Shown: one piece after another, positions 16,078 through 25,116 of the stretch
Position numbering within the stretch: position 1 is the stretch's first letter
Layout: each line of letters begins with the position of its first letter
From: Stackebrandtia albiflava
Lineage (GTDB): Bacteria; Actinomycetota; Actinomycetes; Mycobacteriales; Micromonosporaceae
NCBI RefSeq assembly: GCF_007994225.1
Contig: NZ_VLLL01000011.1
Coordinates: forward strand, 1 to 64,000
Length of the DNA: 64,000 nucleotides
Direction: 5' to 3'
The notes under the pieces: model-generated
What the model was told of the DNA's origin: nothing
Databases searched by the model: none
What the model saw: the letters and a program-made list of their open reading frames with translations, nothing else
Position numbers and translations under genes: made by a program

Positions 16078-16331
16078 GATCGGTGGACTGTGTATCGGGT
16101 CACTTCGACCACCGGGTACGCGGCCCGGAAGGCGGCCCCGCCGCCGTTCCGGAGCCGGCGCGAGAGGTTGCGGACCAGCGGCTCGGCGTTCCACCACCGC
16201 GGTGACACGCCGGCCGGGGAGAGGGGCGCCCACCGACCCGAGGCGCCCGGTTTGTCGCGGGCGGGCATCATACGAACCACAGGGTGGGTGACCGGCGGCG
16301 ATCCGCCGACGGCCGAGGAGAGGACGACACC

Positions 16332-17621
16332 ATGGTGGACGGCAATCCGCAGCCGAACCGGACCAGCGGGTGGGCGGCACCGTCGACCGACCACCCGGCG
16401 CAACCCCGCCAGCCCTACCAGCCGCCCGCTCCGGCCACGTCGCCGTGGTGGGCCAAGGACGCCGCCACGGACCCGTGGCGTGACCCCGCCGCGCCCGCCG
16501 TCGTACGGCACACCCCTCCGCCGGTGTTGCCCCCGACCGAGCCCCCCGCCCCGCCCGAACCCGCCCACGCCCCCACCACGCGCCTCGTCGTCGTCATCGC
16601 CGTCGTCACGGCCCTGCTGGCCGGTGGGATCGGGGCCGCCCTCGCCGTCTACGCCACCTCCAGCGGCCGCACCGGAGTGGTCACCCAACCCAACACCGAC
16701 CGGCCCGCCGGCTCCTATCAGGACATAATCTCGCAACTGCTGCCCAGCGTCGTCACCATCTGGGTCGACAGCGACGAGGGCGGCGGCAACGGCTCCGGAT
16801 TCGTGTACTCCTCCGAGGGCTACATCGTCACCAACCAGCACGTCGCCAACCTCGCCGACGCCGACGGCGCCCGGATGACGGTGCAGTTCAACGACGGCAC
16901 CGAGATCCCCGCCGAGGTCGTCGGCGGCGCCGAGTCCACCGACATCGCCGTCATCAAGGTGGACCGCACGGGGCTGCCCGCCGTCGCCGTCGCCGACTCC
17001 AACGACCTGGTCGTGGGCGACCCCGTCATCGCCATCGGCGCGCCCCTGGGCCTGTCCCACACCGTCACCGACGGCATCGTCAGCGCACTCGACCGTCCGG
17101 TCGTCGCCGGTGAGTCCGAACGCGACAGCACCGTCACCGCCGCCATCCAGACCGACGCCGCCATCAACCCCGGCAACTCGGGCGGCCCTCTCGTGGACGC
17201 GGGCGGTGCCCTGGTGGGGGTCGTGTCGTCGATCTACACCATCGCCAACGAGGAGGGCGAGGGCGGCAGCATCGGGCTCGGATTCGCCATCCCGTCCAAC
17301 CAGGTCGTGCGGATCGCCTCCGAACTCATCGACACCGGCGAGGCCACCCGCACCGAACTGGGCGTCTCCCTGGAACAGTCCCGGCCCGGAGTGCCCGGCG
17401 CCCAGATCGAGTCCGTCGACTCCGGGGGCCCCGCCGCCGAGGCCGGCATCACCGAGGGCGACGTCATCCGCTCCATCAACGGCACACCCGTGTTGTCCGA
17501 CGTGCACCTGCGCGCCCTGGTGCTCAAGTACGGCGGAGGGGACACCGTGACCATCGGATACGAACGCGACGGAGAGACCGCCGAAGCACAGGTGACGCTG
17601 CGATCGGTGCCCGACAACTGA
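16332..17621 (+). CDS. HtrA/DegP-like membrane-anchored serine protease with PDZ domain
   Basis: 429 aa. A Pro-rich cytoplasmic N-terminus (1-85) and one membrane helix (about 88-111) are followed by a trypsin-like domain with H170 (TNQHVANL), D204 (STDIAVIK) and S283 (NPGNSGGPL), then a C-terminal PDZ domain (about 335-425). HtrA proteins degrade or refold damaged exported proteins at the cell envelope. ATG 16332 has GGAGAGGA 7 nt upstream. tatB follows, an order common in actinobacteria. TAGGAT at 16075-16080 is a possible -10. Confidence 0.93.
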   Translation: MVDGNPQPNRTSGWAAPSTDHPAQPRQPYQPPAPATSPWWAKDAATDPWRDPAAPAVVRHTPPPVLPPTEPPAPPEPAHAPTTRLVVVIAVVTALLAGGIGAALAVYATSSGRTGVVTQPNTDRPAGSYQDIISQLLPSVVTIWVDSDEGGGNGSGFVYSSEGYIVTNQHVANLADADGARMTVQFNDGTEIPAEVVGGAESTDIAVIKVDRTGLPAVAVADSNDLVVGDPVIAIGAPLGLSHTVTDGIVSALDRPVVAGESERDSTVTAAIQTDAAINPGNSGGPLVDAGGALVGVVSSIYTIANEEGEGGSIGLGFAIPSNQVVRIASELIDTGEATRTELGVSLEQSRPGVPGAQIESVDSGGPAAEAGITEGDVIRSINGTPVLSDVHLRALVLKYGGGDTVTIGYERDGETAEAQVTLRSVPDN

Positions 17622-17704
17622 TCCGTGACGCCCGGTGACGTGTTGCCGGGGAACGACCGCACGGCGTAGGCTGGCGACGACTTTCCGCCCTCAAGGAGCA
17701 GTTG

Positions 17705-18196
17705 ATGTTCGAAAACCTCGGTGCCTGGGAGATCCTCCTCCTGATCCTGGTGGCACTGTTCATCATCGGCCCCGAACGGCTGCCGAAGATGCTGAAGCAA
17801 CTGGGCAAGATGGTCCGCAAACTGCGGACCATGGCCTCCGACGCCACCGCCGACATCAGCCGCGAGGTCGGCACCGACATCGACATCACCGACCTCAACC
17901 CCAAGACGTTCATCCGCAAACACGTCCTCAGCGAAGCCGACGAGGAGGCGCTGAAGAACCCGCTGCGGTCCGCCCTCGGCGACCTCAAACGCGACGCCGA
18001 CGGGGTACGACGCGACCTCGACGAGACCGCGTCCGCGATGCGCTCCACCCGGGCCGGCCGCGCCGCCCGGGCGGAGAAGGCCGACGTCTCGGCGACCACC
18101 GGAGGCGACGAGGCCCCCACGGTGCCCAAGCCCGCGGTCGGCGCCGACACCGAGAAGGCCGCCACCGGCGACCGCTACGACGCCGACGCCACCTGA
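17705..18196 (+). CDS. tatB: Sec-independent protein translocase TatB
   Basis: 163 aa. An N-terminal membrane helix (MFENLGAWEILLLILVALF) is followed by the hinge GPERLPK, an amphipathic helix and a long, charged, low-complexity tail, the TatA/B layout; the longer amphipathic region and Glu in the helix favour TatB. It serves twin-arginine export, used in this window by the binding protein at 55325. ATG 17705 has AAGGAG 6 nt upstream. TAGGCT near 17667 is a candidate -10. Confidence 0.92.
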   Translation: MFENLGAWEILLLILVALFIIGPERLPKMLKQLGKMVRKLRTMASDATADISREVGTDIDITDLNPKTFIRKHVLSEADEEALKNPLRSALGDLKRDADGVRRDLDETASAMRSTRAGRAARAEKADVSATTGGDEAPTVPKPAVGADTEKAATGDRYDADAT

Positions 18197-18210
18197 GACC
18201 CGCCCGCCCG

Positions 18211-19044
18211 GTGGACACGCCCGCACCGGTCGTCCCGGTATACAGCGTCGCCAAGACCTACACCGCCGCCGCGGCGTTCCTCACCCTCGACCTCGCCGCG
18301 CCGGTGAGCGCGTACCTCCCGGACCCGCCCCCGCCCGTGGCCGGTCTCCGGCTCCACGACCTGCTGACCCACCGCTCCGGCCTCGACGACTACTCCGGGT
18401 GGCCCGACTACCGCGCCGCCGTGGCCGCACGTGAGACACCGTGGCCACCGGAGACGGTCCTGTCCCGGGCACGGACGTCACCGGCCGGCGGCTTCCGGTA
18501 CTCCAACATCGGATACCTCCTGGTCAGGCGCTGCCTGGAGGAGGCACACGGCGACACCCTCTTCGGCGTCCTGGACACGACGGTGCTGTCACCCCTCGGG
18601 ATCACCGCGCACCGGTTCGCCGAACCCGCCGACTGGACGGCCTGCACCCACCCCTCGACGACCGGGCACCTGCGCGCCTACCACCCCGGTTGGGTGTACC
18701 CGGGCACCTTCGCCGCCCGCGTCGACGACACCGCGCGAGGCATCGCCCTGATGATGCGGGGCGCACTGGGCGACGACCTCGCCGCGGCGATGCGCGACAC
18801 GGCGCCCGTCGACGCGCCCGGACACCCACTCGACCCGCCCGGATACGGCCTCGGCCTCATGACCGGCGGAACCCCGCCCGTCGTCGTCGGACACGGCGGC
18901 GGGGGACCCGGTTTCCACCTGTTCGCCGCGGCCACCGCCGACGGCCGGCGTTGGCACGGCGTCGTCACGACCGAGGACACGGACCCGCTCGACCCCGCCG
19001 CGACCTGCGTCGCCGCGGTCGCGTCCGCCCGACCCGGATCCTGA
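18211..19044 (+). CDS. Serine hydrolase of the class C beta-lactamase/penicillin-binding fold
   Basis: 277 aa from GTG 18211. The active-site motifs are present: S-V-A-K (YSVAKTY, Ser about residue 12), Y-S-N (RYSNIGYLL) and a late HGGGGPGF in place of the KTG box. The catalytic Ser is normally preceded by about 40-60 residues, so this start makes an unusually short N-terminus; the frame is open upstream but would overlap tatB. No ribosome-binding site is evident, and GTG lies 14 nt after the tatB stop. No signal peptide is seen. Function beyond 'serine hydrolase' is not inferable. Confidence 0.75.
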   Translation: MDTPAPVVPVYSVAKTYTAAAAFLTLDLAAPVSAYLPDPPPPVAGLRLHDLLTHRSGLDDYSGWPDYRAAVAARETPWPPETVLSRARTSPAGGFRYSNIGYLLVRRCLEEAHGDTLFGVLDTTVLSPLGITAHRFAEPADWTACTHPSTTGHLRAYHPGWVYPGTFAARVDDTARGIALMMRGALGDDLAAAMRDTAPVDAPGHPLDPPGYGLGLMTGGTPPVVVGHGGGGPGFHLFAAATADGRRWHGVVTTEDTDPLDPAATCVAAVASARPGS

Positions 19045-19053
19045 CCGGGAGAC

Positions 19054-20202
19054 TCAGCCCCGCCGGGGCGACAGGCCCAGCGACTTGCCCGCCAGGCTCT
19101 CACGCCGCACCGCCAACCGGTCCGCCACACCCCGCAACGCCGCCGCCGCCGCCGACTCCGGCGCCGTCAACACCAACGGCACACCCGCGTCACCGGCCTC
19201 ACGCAACGCCGGCTCCAACGGGATCTGACCCAGCAACGGCACCTGGTGGCCGAGCCGCCGCGACAACGCCTCCGACACCTGCGCGCCACCGCCGGCACCG
19301 AACACCTCCATCCGGGAACCGTCCGGGGTCTCCAGCCACGACATGTTCTCCACGACACCGGCCAACCGCTGATGCGTCTGCATTGCGATCGCCCCGGCCC
19401 GTTCGGCCACTTCCGCCGCCGCCGTCTGCGGCGTCGTCACCACCAGCAACTCCGCGCCCGGAAGCAACTGCGCGACCGAGATCGCGATGTCACCGGTGCC
19501 GGGCGGCAGGTCCAGCAACAGGACGTCCAGCTCTCCCCAGTACACGTCGGCCAGGAACTGCTGCAACGCCCGGTGCAGCATCGGGCCGCGCCACACCACG
19601 GCGGCGTTGCCCTTGGTGAACATCCCGATCGAGATCACCTTCACGCCGTGCGCCTGCGGCGGCATGATCATGTCCTCGACCGCCGTCGGCCGGGCGTCGG
19701 CCGCGCCGAGCATCCGGGGCACCGAGTGGCCGTAGATGTCGGCGTCCACCACTCCCACCGACAGGCCCTTCGCGGACAACGCCGCCGCGAGGTTCACCGT
19801 GACACTGGACTTCCCGACACCGCCCTTACCGGAGGCGACCGCGAAGACCCGGGTGCGGGAACCGGGCTGGCTGAACGGGATCACCGGCTCGCCGCCACCC
19901 CCGCCGCGCAGCGACTCCTGGAGCGTGCGCCGCTGCGTGTCGGTCATCGTGCCGAAATCCACCGACACCGACTCGATCCCCTCGACCGTCTGGGCGGCGG
20001 CCGTCACGTCGTTCCGGAGGGTGTCCTTCAACGGGCAACCCGCGATGGTCAGCAGGATCCGGATGGCGGCGTGGGTGCCGTCGACGACGACGCTCTCGAC
20101 CATGCCGAGATCGGTGATCGGGCGGCGGATCTCGGGATCGTCGACGGTGCTCAGCGCGGCGTGAACCGCCTGTTCGATCGTCGTTGCTGGGGCAGAAGAC
20201 AT
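19054..20202 (-). CDS. mrp: Mrp/NBP35-family iron-sulfur cluster carrier ATPase
   Basis: 382 aa. An N-terminal MIP18/DUF59-like domain (about 1-95; DPEIRRPITDLGMV, ILLTIAGCPLKD) is followed by a P-loop ATPase with the deviant Walker A GKGGVGKSS (125-133), VVDADIYGHS and LLLDLPPGTGD. Mrp proteins carry 4Fe-4S clusters to apoproteins, but the usual CxxC near the C-terminus is not visible here. ATG 20202 is preferred to ATG 20211 because TACGAT lies 7 nt upstream (leaderless type). Convergent with the serine hydrolase. Confidence 0.9.
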   Translation of the reverse strand: MSSAPATTIEQAVHAALSTVDDPEIRRPITDLGMVESVVVDGTHAAIRILLTIAGCPLKDTLRNDVTAAAQTVEGIESVSVDFGTMTDTQRRTLQESLRGGGGGEPVIPFSQPGSRTRVFAVASGKGGVGKSSVTVNLAAALSAKGLSVGVVDADIYGHSVPRMLGAADARPTAVEDMIMPPQAHGVKVISIGMFTKGNAAVVWRGPMLHRALQQFLADVYWGELDVLLLDLPPGTGDIAISVAQLLPGAELLVVTTPQTAAAEVAERAGAIAMQTHQRLAGVVENMSWLETPDGSRMEVFGAGGGAQVSEALSRRLGHQVPLLGQIPLEPALREAGDAGVPLVLTAPESAAAAALRGVADRLAVRRESLAGKSLGLSPRRG

Positions 20203-20209
20203 GCGCCCC

Positions 20210-20215
20210 ATCGTA
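20210..20215 (-). promoter_or_regulatory. Candidate leaderless -10 box (mrp)
   Basis: TACGAT on the minus strand ends 7 nt before ATG 20202. Confidence 0.45.
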
Positions 20216-20265
20216 CGTCCCGGGTGACGTGCCCGGCCGCCGCCAGGTGCCGGCAGCGCGCGAGA

Positions 20266-21027
20266 TCACTCCTGCGGACCGTCACCCGGGTCGTCCGTGG
20301 GCGGCTCCGACGACGGCGACGGCGGCTCCTGCGGCGACGAGGGTTCCCCCGTCGGCGGTGAGGACGGCTCCGACTCCGACGGAGACGGCGACTCCTCCGG
20401 CTCACCGGTGCTCTCCGACGGCGACGGGGAGACGTCGTCGCTCGGCGGCGTCCACGGCCCCGTGTCGCCACCGTCCCCGTCGTCGGGGGAACCGGTCGAC
20501 GCCCCCGAATCGGGTGAGCCGCCGTAGAACGCCGCCGGCGGCTGGCCCGACAACCAGGCGATACCGGTCAGGGCGGCGATACTCAACACGAAGACCACGA
20601 CGCTGCTGATCAGGACCGGCCGCCACGCGAACCGGCGGCCCGGCACCGGCGTCGACTCCGGAACGGCCGGATCCGCCTCGGGTACCGCCGCCGGGCGGAT
20701 CACCGGAGCGCCGTCGCCTCCGGCGGGTTCGGCCGTGACCGTCACGGCGCCCGCCGCGCCACGCCGCCGCACCCGCCGCAACCGTTCCCGGGTACGGTTC
20801 ATCGAATGTAGATAGAGGACGGTCGCCACCGAGGACACCACGCTGACCACCGCGACACCCACGACCGTGCCGTAGATGCCCATGGCGTTGGCGACGACCG
20901 CGGCCGTCGTCGCGGCGGCGGTGGCCGCCACGATCTGCAGGGAGTTCAACCGGGTGTCGGACTCCTCGGCCGCCTTGCCGGGCTCGCGGGAGACCTCCTC
21001 GGCGGTCTCGTCGCGGTCTTTCGGCAT
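20266..21027 (-). CDS. Membrane protein with Pro/Ser-rich tail, unknown function
   Basis: 253 aa. A charged N-terminus is followed by two adjacent hydrophobic helices (about 31-49 and 52-73), a basic loop (RERLRRVRRRG), a third helix (137-159) and a C-terminal tail of about 90 residues dominated by Ser, Pro, Glu and Asp, probably exposed and disordered. ATG 21027 has AAGGGGG about 7 nt upstream; upstream codons look non-coding. Not recognised as a named family. It lies between DUF1003 and mrp on the same strand. Confidence 0.75.
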   Translation of the reverse strand: MPKDRDETAEEVSREPGKAAEESDTRLNSLQIVAATAAATTAAVVANAMGIYGTVVGVAVVSVVSSVATVLYLHSMNRTRERLRRVRRRGAAGAVTVTAEPAGGDGAPVIRPAAVPEADPAVPESTPVPGRRFAWRPVLISSVVVFVLSIAALTGIAWLSGQPPAAFYGGSPDSGASTGSPDDGDGGDTGPWTPPSDDVSPSPSESTGEPEESPSPSESEPSSPPTGEPSSPQEPPSPSSEPPTDDPGDGPQE

Positions 21028-21118
21028 GGCGGGACCCCCTTCGCTGCGCTCACACGGTCGAGACCGGTTGTCAAGCCTGCCCGGCGGCCACCACACCGCC
21101 CAGGCTTTGTGCCGCGGC

Positions 21119-21640
21119 TCACCGGGACTCGCGGGCACCGCCCCGGGAGCCGGCGTCCCGGCGCTCGTCTTCCTCCTCGACCGGTTCACGCGACCGATGC
21201 AGCTCCGCGCGCAGGAAGTCACGGGTCGCGACCTCACCCAACGCGATCCGCAACGCCGCGATCTCCCGGGCCAGGAACTCGGTGTCGGCCTTGGCGGCCT
21301 CCGCCCGGTTGCGGTCCGCCTCGATCTGCACCCGGTCCCGGTCGGCCTGCCGGTTCTGCGCCAACAGGATCAGCGGGGCCGCATAGGACGCCTGAGTGGA
21401 GAAGAACAGGTTCAAGAGGATGAACGGGTACGGGTCCCACCGCAGACCGAACAGGCCGATCAGGTTCAACGCCACCCACAGCAGGACGAAACCCGTCATG
21501 TACACCAGGAACGTCGCGGTGCCCATGAACCTGGCGAACCGCTCCGCGAAGACGCCGAACGACTCCGAGTCCAGTCTGGGCAGCCGGACCCGGCGAGACA
21601 CCCGGGGCTGTTCCAGCCGACGGTCCCGGCCGTCAGACAT
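21119..21640 (-). CDS. DUF1003 membrane protein
   Basis: 173 aa. Two helices (about 42-64 and 72-96) with the family signature WVALNLIGL..WDPYPFILLNLFFS and YAAPLILLAQNRQADRDR, then a cytoplasmic coiled-coil-like segment. DUF1003 proteins often sit beside MgtE-type or CBS proteins, as here: it overlaps the MgtE-N/CBS gene by 8 nt and is co-translated with it. Function unknown; a role in cation homeostasis is only inferred from neighbours. Confidence 0.93.
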   Translation of the reverse strand: MSDGRDRRLEQPRVSRRVRLPRLDSESFGVFAERFARFMGTATFLVYMTGFVLLWVALNLIGLFGLRWDPYPFILLNLFFSTQASYAAPLILLAQNRQADRDRVQIEADRNRAEAAKADTEFLAREIAALRIALGEVATRDFLRAELHRSREPVEEEDERRDAGSRGGARESR

Positions 21641-22886
21641 TGCGTTCCCTCCAACCCGGCGGCAACAGGTGATCCAGCACGTCGTCCACCGTCACCGCGC
21701 CGATCAGCCGGTCGTCCCGCACCACCGGGATCGCCACCAGGTCATACGCCGCCAACCGCCGCGTCACCTCCATCAACGGCGCGTCCGGGTCCAGCGGATC
21801 GATGTCGGTGTCCACACACGCCGCCAACAGGTTCGACGGCGGCTCACGCAGCAACCGCTGGAAGAACGCCGTCCCCAGGTAACGACCGGTCGGGGTCGCG
21901 GTCGGCGCCCGGCACACGAACACCTGTGCCGCCATCGTCAACGGCTGCTGCGGAACCCTGATGAACGCCAACGCCTCCGCCACCGTCGCGTCCGGAGCCA
22001 GGATGATCGGCTCACTGGTCATGATGCTGCCCGCCGTGCCCTCCCGGTACTGCAGCAACTGCCGCACCGGATCGGCCTCGGCCGGTTCCATCAGGCTCAG
22101 GATCTCCAGCTTCTCCGCGGCCGGCATCGAATTGAGCAGGTCCGCGGCGTCGTCGGGACCCATCTCGCCGATCACCGTGGCGGCGCGCGGCCGGTCGAGC
22201 GAATGGATCAACTCCACCTGGTCGGTCTCCGACAGTTCCTCCAGCAGCGCCGCCAACCGGTCGTCGTGCAGCGCCGCCGCCAACTCGACCCGGCGCCGCA
22301 GCGGCAGGTCCCGGACCAGGTTCGCCAGGTCCGCGGCACGCAGGTCCTCGGTGGCCTCCACCAGTCCCGCCGCGCCCTGGGCACGGTTGCCGCTTCCCAG
22401 ACCGGTCACGTCCTCCCAGTTCAACTGCAGGAGTTGACCGCGTCGCGACAACCGCTTGGTGCGCCGCCGTACCGCGACCCTGGTCAGCCACCAGTCGCCC
22501 TGCCGGTCGCGTTCCATCGCCACGTCCACGACCTCACCGTCGCCGTGACCGTCCTCCCGGGCGAAACCGACCCGGCGGTCCAACAGCTCCCCGATCGTCA
22601 GGACCTCACCCGGACGGGTGGAGAACTTGCGCAGGTTCAGCGTCCCGGTCGACAGGACGACCGCCTCCGACGCCACCGACGTCACCCGCCCCATCGGGAT
22701 GAAGATGCGCCGGAACGCCTGGATCTCGGCGACCAGGCCCAGCACCGGGGGAGGCCGGGAGTCGCTGCGGGGACGCACCACCGCGTCCGACACCCGCCCC
22801 ACCTGGTCACCGTTGGGGTCGAAGATCGCCGTCCCGGCGAGCTGCGCGATGTAGACCCGGCCAGCCGTAGTCGCCACAGCGCTCAC
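21633..22886 (-). CDS. MgtE N-domain/CBS regulatory protein without a transporter domain
   Basis: 417 aa. Order: PRC-barrel-like N-terminal region (about 10-170, with repeated VGRVSDAVVRP-type elements), MgtE intracellular N domain (about 175-280; DRLAALLEELSE, DDAADLLNSMPA) and a CBS pair (about 285-415; GSIMTSEPIIL, AYDLVAIPVVRDDRLIGAVTVDD). Magnesium transporters of the MgtE family end with five membrane helices; these are absent, so it is probably a Mg2+- or nucleotide-sensing soluble partner of DUF1003. GTG 22886 is the likely start; GTG 22877 is an alternative. Confidence 0.88.
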   Translation of the reverse strand: MSAVATTAGRVYIAQLAGTAIFDPNGDQVGRVSDAVVRPRSDSRPPPVLGLVAEIQAFRRIFIPMGRVTSVASEAVVLSTGTLNLRKFSTRPGEVLTIGELLDRRVGFAREDGHGDGEVVDVAMERDRQGDWWLTRVAVRRRTKRLSRRGQLLQLNWEDVTGLGSGNRAQGAAGLVEATEDLRAADLANLVRDLPLRRRVELAAALHDDRLAALLEELSETDQVELIHSLDRPRAATVIGEMGPDDAADLLNSMPAAEKLEILSLMEPAEADPVRQLLQYREGTAGSIMTSEPIILAPDATVAEALAFIRVPQQPLTMAAQVFVCRAPTATPTGRYLGTAFFQRLLREPPSNLLAACVDTDIDPLDPDAPLMEVTRRLAAYDLVAIPVVRDDRLIGAVTVDDVLDHLLPPGWRERNV

Positions 22887-22946
22887 AGTAGTCGCGCCCG
22901 GGCGGTGGGCAGGGCCAATCCGATTCAGCGCCGTGGCGCGGTGGCA

Positions 22947-22952
22947 TACCGT
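22947..22952 (+). promoter_or_regulatory. Candidate leaderless -10 box (PhzF-like gene)
   Basis: TACCGT ends 6 nt before ATG 22959 and no ribosome-binding site is present. Confidence 0.45.
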
Positions 22953-22958
22953 GTCACA

Positions 22959-23798
22959 ATGCTGCGTTACGAGATCCTCGACGTGTTCACCGGCCGCGCC
23001 TACAGCGGGAACCCACTCGCCGTGGTGTTCGGCGCCGACGACCTCACGGCCAACCAGATGCAGCTCATCGCCAAGGAGTTCAACCTGTCGGAGACCTCCT
23101 TCGTGATGGAGCCCTCCATCGAGGGAGCCACCTACCAGGCCCGGATCTTCACGCCCGCCGAAGAGCTCCCGTACGCGGGGCATCCCAGCATCGGCACCGC
23201 GGTCGCGCTCGCCCGGCAGGGACGGATCCCGCAGGGCGAAGTGGTACAGGAGTGCCGTGCGGGGCTGCTGATCCTGAACGTCGACGAGGAGTTCGCGACG
23301 CTCACCGGGGCGGAACCCACACTCGGCGGCGAGGCCGACGCCGGCCCGTTGCTGGCGGCCACCGGCCTGACCGAAGCGGACCTGGCGGGCACGCCACGCT
23401 ACGCGGGCACCGGCCTGGAGTACCCGTACCTGCCGGTGCGGCCCGAATCCGTCGCGCGCGCCCGGTCGCACCCGCGCCCCGACGTGCCCGAGGTGTACCT
23501 GTTCGCCTGGGACGGCGAACGCCGGCACGCGCACTCACGCATGTTCGCGCCCGGCCTCGGAGTGCCCGAGGACCCGGCCACCGGATCGGCCGCGCTGGGG
23601 CTGGGCGTGTACCTGGTGGCAGCCGGACTGCTCCCCGGTGACGGCGAGACCGGCTACCTCATCGAACAGGGCGCCGAGATGGGCCGCCCCTCGCAGTTGG
23701 AGTGCGCCGTGACCGCCGAGGCGGGCGCCGCGACCGCCGTGAGGGTGCGCGGTCAGGCCCTGCGGGTGGCCTCCGGGGAACTGCTCCGGCTGCCGTGA
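22959..23798 (+). CDS. PhzF-family isomerase/epimerase-like protein
   Basis: 279 aa, typical PhzF length (diaminopimelate-epimerase fold). Signatures: DVFTGRAYSGNPLAVV, LSETSFV with catalytic Glu45, FTPAEELPYAGHPSIGTA and the second-lobe motif EDPATGSAALGLG. PhzF itself isomerises a phenazine precursor; most homologues act on unknown substrates and no phenazine genes are nearby, so the substrate is unknown. Leaderless start at 22959, divergent from the MgtE-N/CBS gene. Confidence 0.92.
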   Translation: MLRYEILDVFTGRAYSGNPLAVVFGADDLTANQMQLIAKEFNLSETSFVMEPSIEGATYQARIFTPAEELPYAGHPSIGTAVALARQGRIPQGEVVQECRAGLLILNVDEEFATLTGAEPTLGGEADAGPLLAATGLTEADLAGTPRYAGTGLEYPYLPVRPESVARARSHPRPDVPEVYLFAWDGERRHAHSRMFAPGLGVPEDPATGSAALGLGVYLVAAGLLPGDGETGYLIEQGAEMGRPSQLECAVTAEAGAATAVRVRGQALRVASGELLRLP

Positions 23799-24176
23799 GC
23801 CGGCGGGAGCGACCGGTCCCCGTGCTCGGGGGCCGCCACTCCTCCTCCCCATGGCGTCGAGCCTAGGGCCTCGGCGGCGGCTCCGTCGACTCCGCAACCG
23901 GGGGCCTGTGGAAAACCGGTGGGTTGTGGACGACGCGGTGGACCGGAAGCCGACGCCTTCCCCGCCGTGGTGACCGGGTCGCCGAGACCTGGGGGCCGGG
24001 CGCAGGGGTGTCACGGCTCGTAGGAGGCGCGGCGTGCCGCCCGGCACCCTGAGCCGGTCCCGGCGGCCGGAACCGGGCGAGGCACCCGGCGGACCGGCGA
24101 CAGACCACCACGGCCGACGGTGTGATGCCGGCCCACCCGGAGCGGCACCAGCCGGAACACCGACCCGGGCCGCGCG
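23799..24176. other. Intergenic spacer, no gene seen
   Basis: About 380 bp between phzF and hemC. No convincing coding frame or strong terminator is seen. Two DnaA-box-like sequences with mismatches occur around 23907-23935 but are not convincing. Confidence 0.5.
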
Positions 24177-24182
24177 TACCCT
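24177..24182 (+). promoter_or_regulatory. Candidate leaderless -10 box (hemC)
   Basis: TACCCT ends 7 nt before ATG 24190; no ribosome-binding site is present. Confidence 0.45.
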
Positions 24183-24189
24183 GTCCGGT

Positions 24190-25116
24190 ATGGCGGCGAT
24201 TGTGCGTATCGGCACCCGTTCCTCTCCCATGGCGATGGCCCAGGCCGAACGGGTCCGCGCCGACCTGCTGCGCGTCTCACCCGACGTGACCGTGGAGATC
24301 AACCCCATGACCACCTCCGGTGACCGTTGGACCGGCCCGCTGTCTCAGCTGGGCGGCAAGGGCGCGTTCACCAAGGAGGTCGACGCCGCGATCCTGTCCG
24401 GAGAGGTGGACCTGGGGGTCCACTGCGTCAAGGACATACCCGGTGACCGCCCGGTCCCGGAGGGCACCGTCATCGCCGGTTACCTGACCCGCGACGACGT
24501 ACGCGACGCCGTCGTCATCCCCGGCGGCGGAGAACTCGCCGACCTGCCGCCCGGCAGCCGGATCGGCACCTCGTCCCCCCGCCGCGTCGCGCAACTGGCA
24601 CTGCACTGGCCGCACCTGCGGCCGGTCCCGATCCGCGGCAACGCCAACACCCGCCTCGCCAAGCTCGACGACGGTCGGTTCGACGCCCTGCTGCTGGCGG
24701 TCGCGGGCCTGGAACGCATCGGCCTGACCAGCCGGATCAGTCAGATCCTCTCCGAGGACACCATGATCCCGGCGGTCGGTTCCGGCACACTCGCGCTGCA
24801 GTGCCGCACCGACGACACCGCCACACTGGAACTCGCCGAGAAGTTGGCCGACTCGCTCACGACCCGCCAGACCGTCGCCGAACGCGCGATGCTGCGGGTG
24901 CTCGACGGGCACTGCCATTCCCCGATCGCCGGTTACGCCGAACCGCACGGCGACGGCTCCCTCACCCTGCACGGCAGGGTGATCTCACCGGACGGCAAGA
25001 CGGTGCTCGACGCCACCGACCGTCACACCGACCCGGAGGCGTTGGGCGTCGCCGTGGGGGAGGCGCTGTTGCGCCAGGGCGCCCGCGAGGTCATCGACGC
25101 CGATCGGCCCGCTTGA
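24190..25116 (+). CDS. hemC: Porphobilinogen deaminase (hydroxymethylbilane synthase)
   Basis: 308 aa. Joins four porphobilinogen units into hydroxymethylbilane in haem synthesis. Signatures: RIGTRSSPMAMAQAE, QLGGKGAFTKEVD, DLGVHCVKDIP, RIGTSSPRRVAQL and RGNANTRLAKLD. C242 (DGHCHSPI) is the residue that carries the dipyrromethane cofactor in the family. Leaderless start at 24190. No other hem gene is in the window. The 3' end overlaps the convergent 25091-25603 gene by 26 bp. Confidence 0.96.
   Translation: MAAIVRIGTRSSPMAMAQAERVRADLLRVSPDVTVEINPMTTSGDRWTGPLSQLGGKGAFTKEVDAAILSGEVDLGVHCVKDIPGDRPVPEGTVIAGYLTRDDVRDAVVIPGGGELADLPPGSRIGTSSPRRVAQLALHWPHLRPVPIRGNANTRLAKLDDGRFDALLLAVAGLERIGLTSRISQILSEDTMIPAVGSGTLALQCRTDDTATLELAEKLADSLTTRQTVAERAMLRVLDGHCHSPIAGYAEPHGDGSLTLHGRVISPDGKTVLDATDRHTDPEALGVAVGEALLRQGAREVIDADRPA

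Noticed and set aside
15889-17507. 528-residue minus-strand frame over the HtrA-like gene
   Set aside because: Gly-rich low-complexity translation, no motif; the plus strand encodes a complete HtrA triad.
21396-22958. Long upstream extension of the PhzF frame
   Set aside because: Family similarity begins at 22959, where a leaderless -10 box also sits; upstream is antisense to DUF1003 and the MgtE-N/CBS gene.
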